Shown one piece after another: positions 63,760 to 64,000 of a DNA stretch of 64,000 nt. The translations under genes and the position numbers were made by a program. Numbering within the stretch: the stretch's first letter is position 1; each line of letters begins with the position of its first letter. The notes under the pieces are model-generated. The model had not been told where the DNA came from. It did no database searches and saw only the letters and a program-made list of their open reading frames with translations. Origin of the DNA: Leguminivora glycinivorella (Eukaryota; Arthropoda; Insecta; Lepidoptera; Tortricidae); NCBI RefSeq assembly GCF_023078275.1, contig NC_062977.1:16203118-16267117 (forward strand), in the 5' to 3' direction.

Positions 63760-64000
63760 GACGACCGGTCTGGCCTAGCGCGTAGTGACCCTGCGGTCCC
63801 GCGTTCGAATCCCGGCAAGGGCATTTATTTGTGTGATGAGCACAGATATTTGTTCCTGAGTCGGATGTTTTCTATGCATATAAGTAAATATTTGTATATT
63901 ATGTATATCGTTGTCTGAGTACCGTAGCCTTCTTGAGCTTACCGTGGGATTCAGTCAATCTGTGTAAGAATGTCCTATAATATTTATTTATTTATATATA
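63760..64000 (+). mobile_element. tRNA-derived SINE (family A), reaches window edge
   Basis: GACGACCGGTCTGGCCTAGC, a B-box-like CGCGTTCGAATCCCGG, TTTGTTCCTGAGTCGG, GTAGCCTTCTTGAGCTTACC and the TATTTATTTATTTATA tail. The CCTAGCGCG variant in the A-box region links it to 48391-48638. Small deletions near 63792 (GCCTGCTACGCC lost) mark it as a diverged copy. Confidence 0.85.

Overview
This window looks like nuclear DNA from a moth or butterfly (Lepidoptera). It is AT-rich and saturated with repeats. The repeat set (tRNA-headed SINEs, palindromic MITEs, RTE-type LINE ends, an R4/Dong-type LINE aimed at TAA repeats and a Penelope-like element) is the kind seen in Lepidoptera; the order is inferred from that repertoire, because no host protein can be identified. 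I see no intact host gene, no rRNA gene, no genuine tRNA gene and no CRISPR array. The window reads as intergenic or long-intron DNA.

The most informative region is 51.3-61.4 kb. A nearly complete R4/Dong-like LINE lies at about 52350-56318. Its single ORF carries an RT with a YMDD box, a CCHC finger and a restriction-like endonuclease, and it is broken by one missing G. A second, 5'-truncated copy (58458-60222) is about 98.5% identical by eye and is intact at that position. A third, 3'-end-only copy is at 21131-21390. All three abut TAA-type repeats. Around the main copy, several non-coding segments are also bounded by TAA runs, giving a nested TAA insertion hotspot. Copy 2 sits inside a Penelope-like element (58137-61369) that has inverted arms, a 13-bp target duplication and a truncated RT plus GIY-YIG ORF. 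A tiny remnant of the same Penelope-like family is at 16874-17277, with a 15-bp duplication and another repeat nested inside.

The remainder is a mosaic. There are six copies of one tRNA-derived SINE and five of a second, and five fragments of one retroelement C-terminal tail (residues like AIQRGNAAS). There are fragments of RTE-type and other LINE C-termini, piggyBac-like MITEs with TTAA flanks, a hAT-like MITE with an 8-bp duplication, and several long near-perfect palindromes. Two arrays have a 120-bp period (26.2-27.1 kb, where the frame stays open through seven units, and 27.8-28.2 kb). A roughly 502-bp triplication at 31.7-33.2 kb preserves the empty site of the hAT-like insertion.

Possible host-gene signals are few. 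The best is at 63457-63508: a TATA box, a short leader, and an ATG followed after two codons by a consensus splice donor. This architecture is common in insect cuticular-protein and other small secreted-protein genes; the rest of such a gene would lie beyond the window. A weaker candidate is a GC-rich promoter and first exon at 37740-37996 ending in a donor site.
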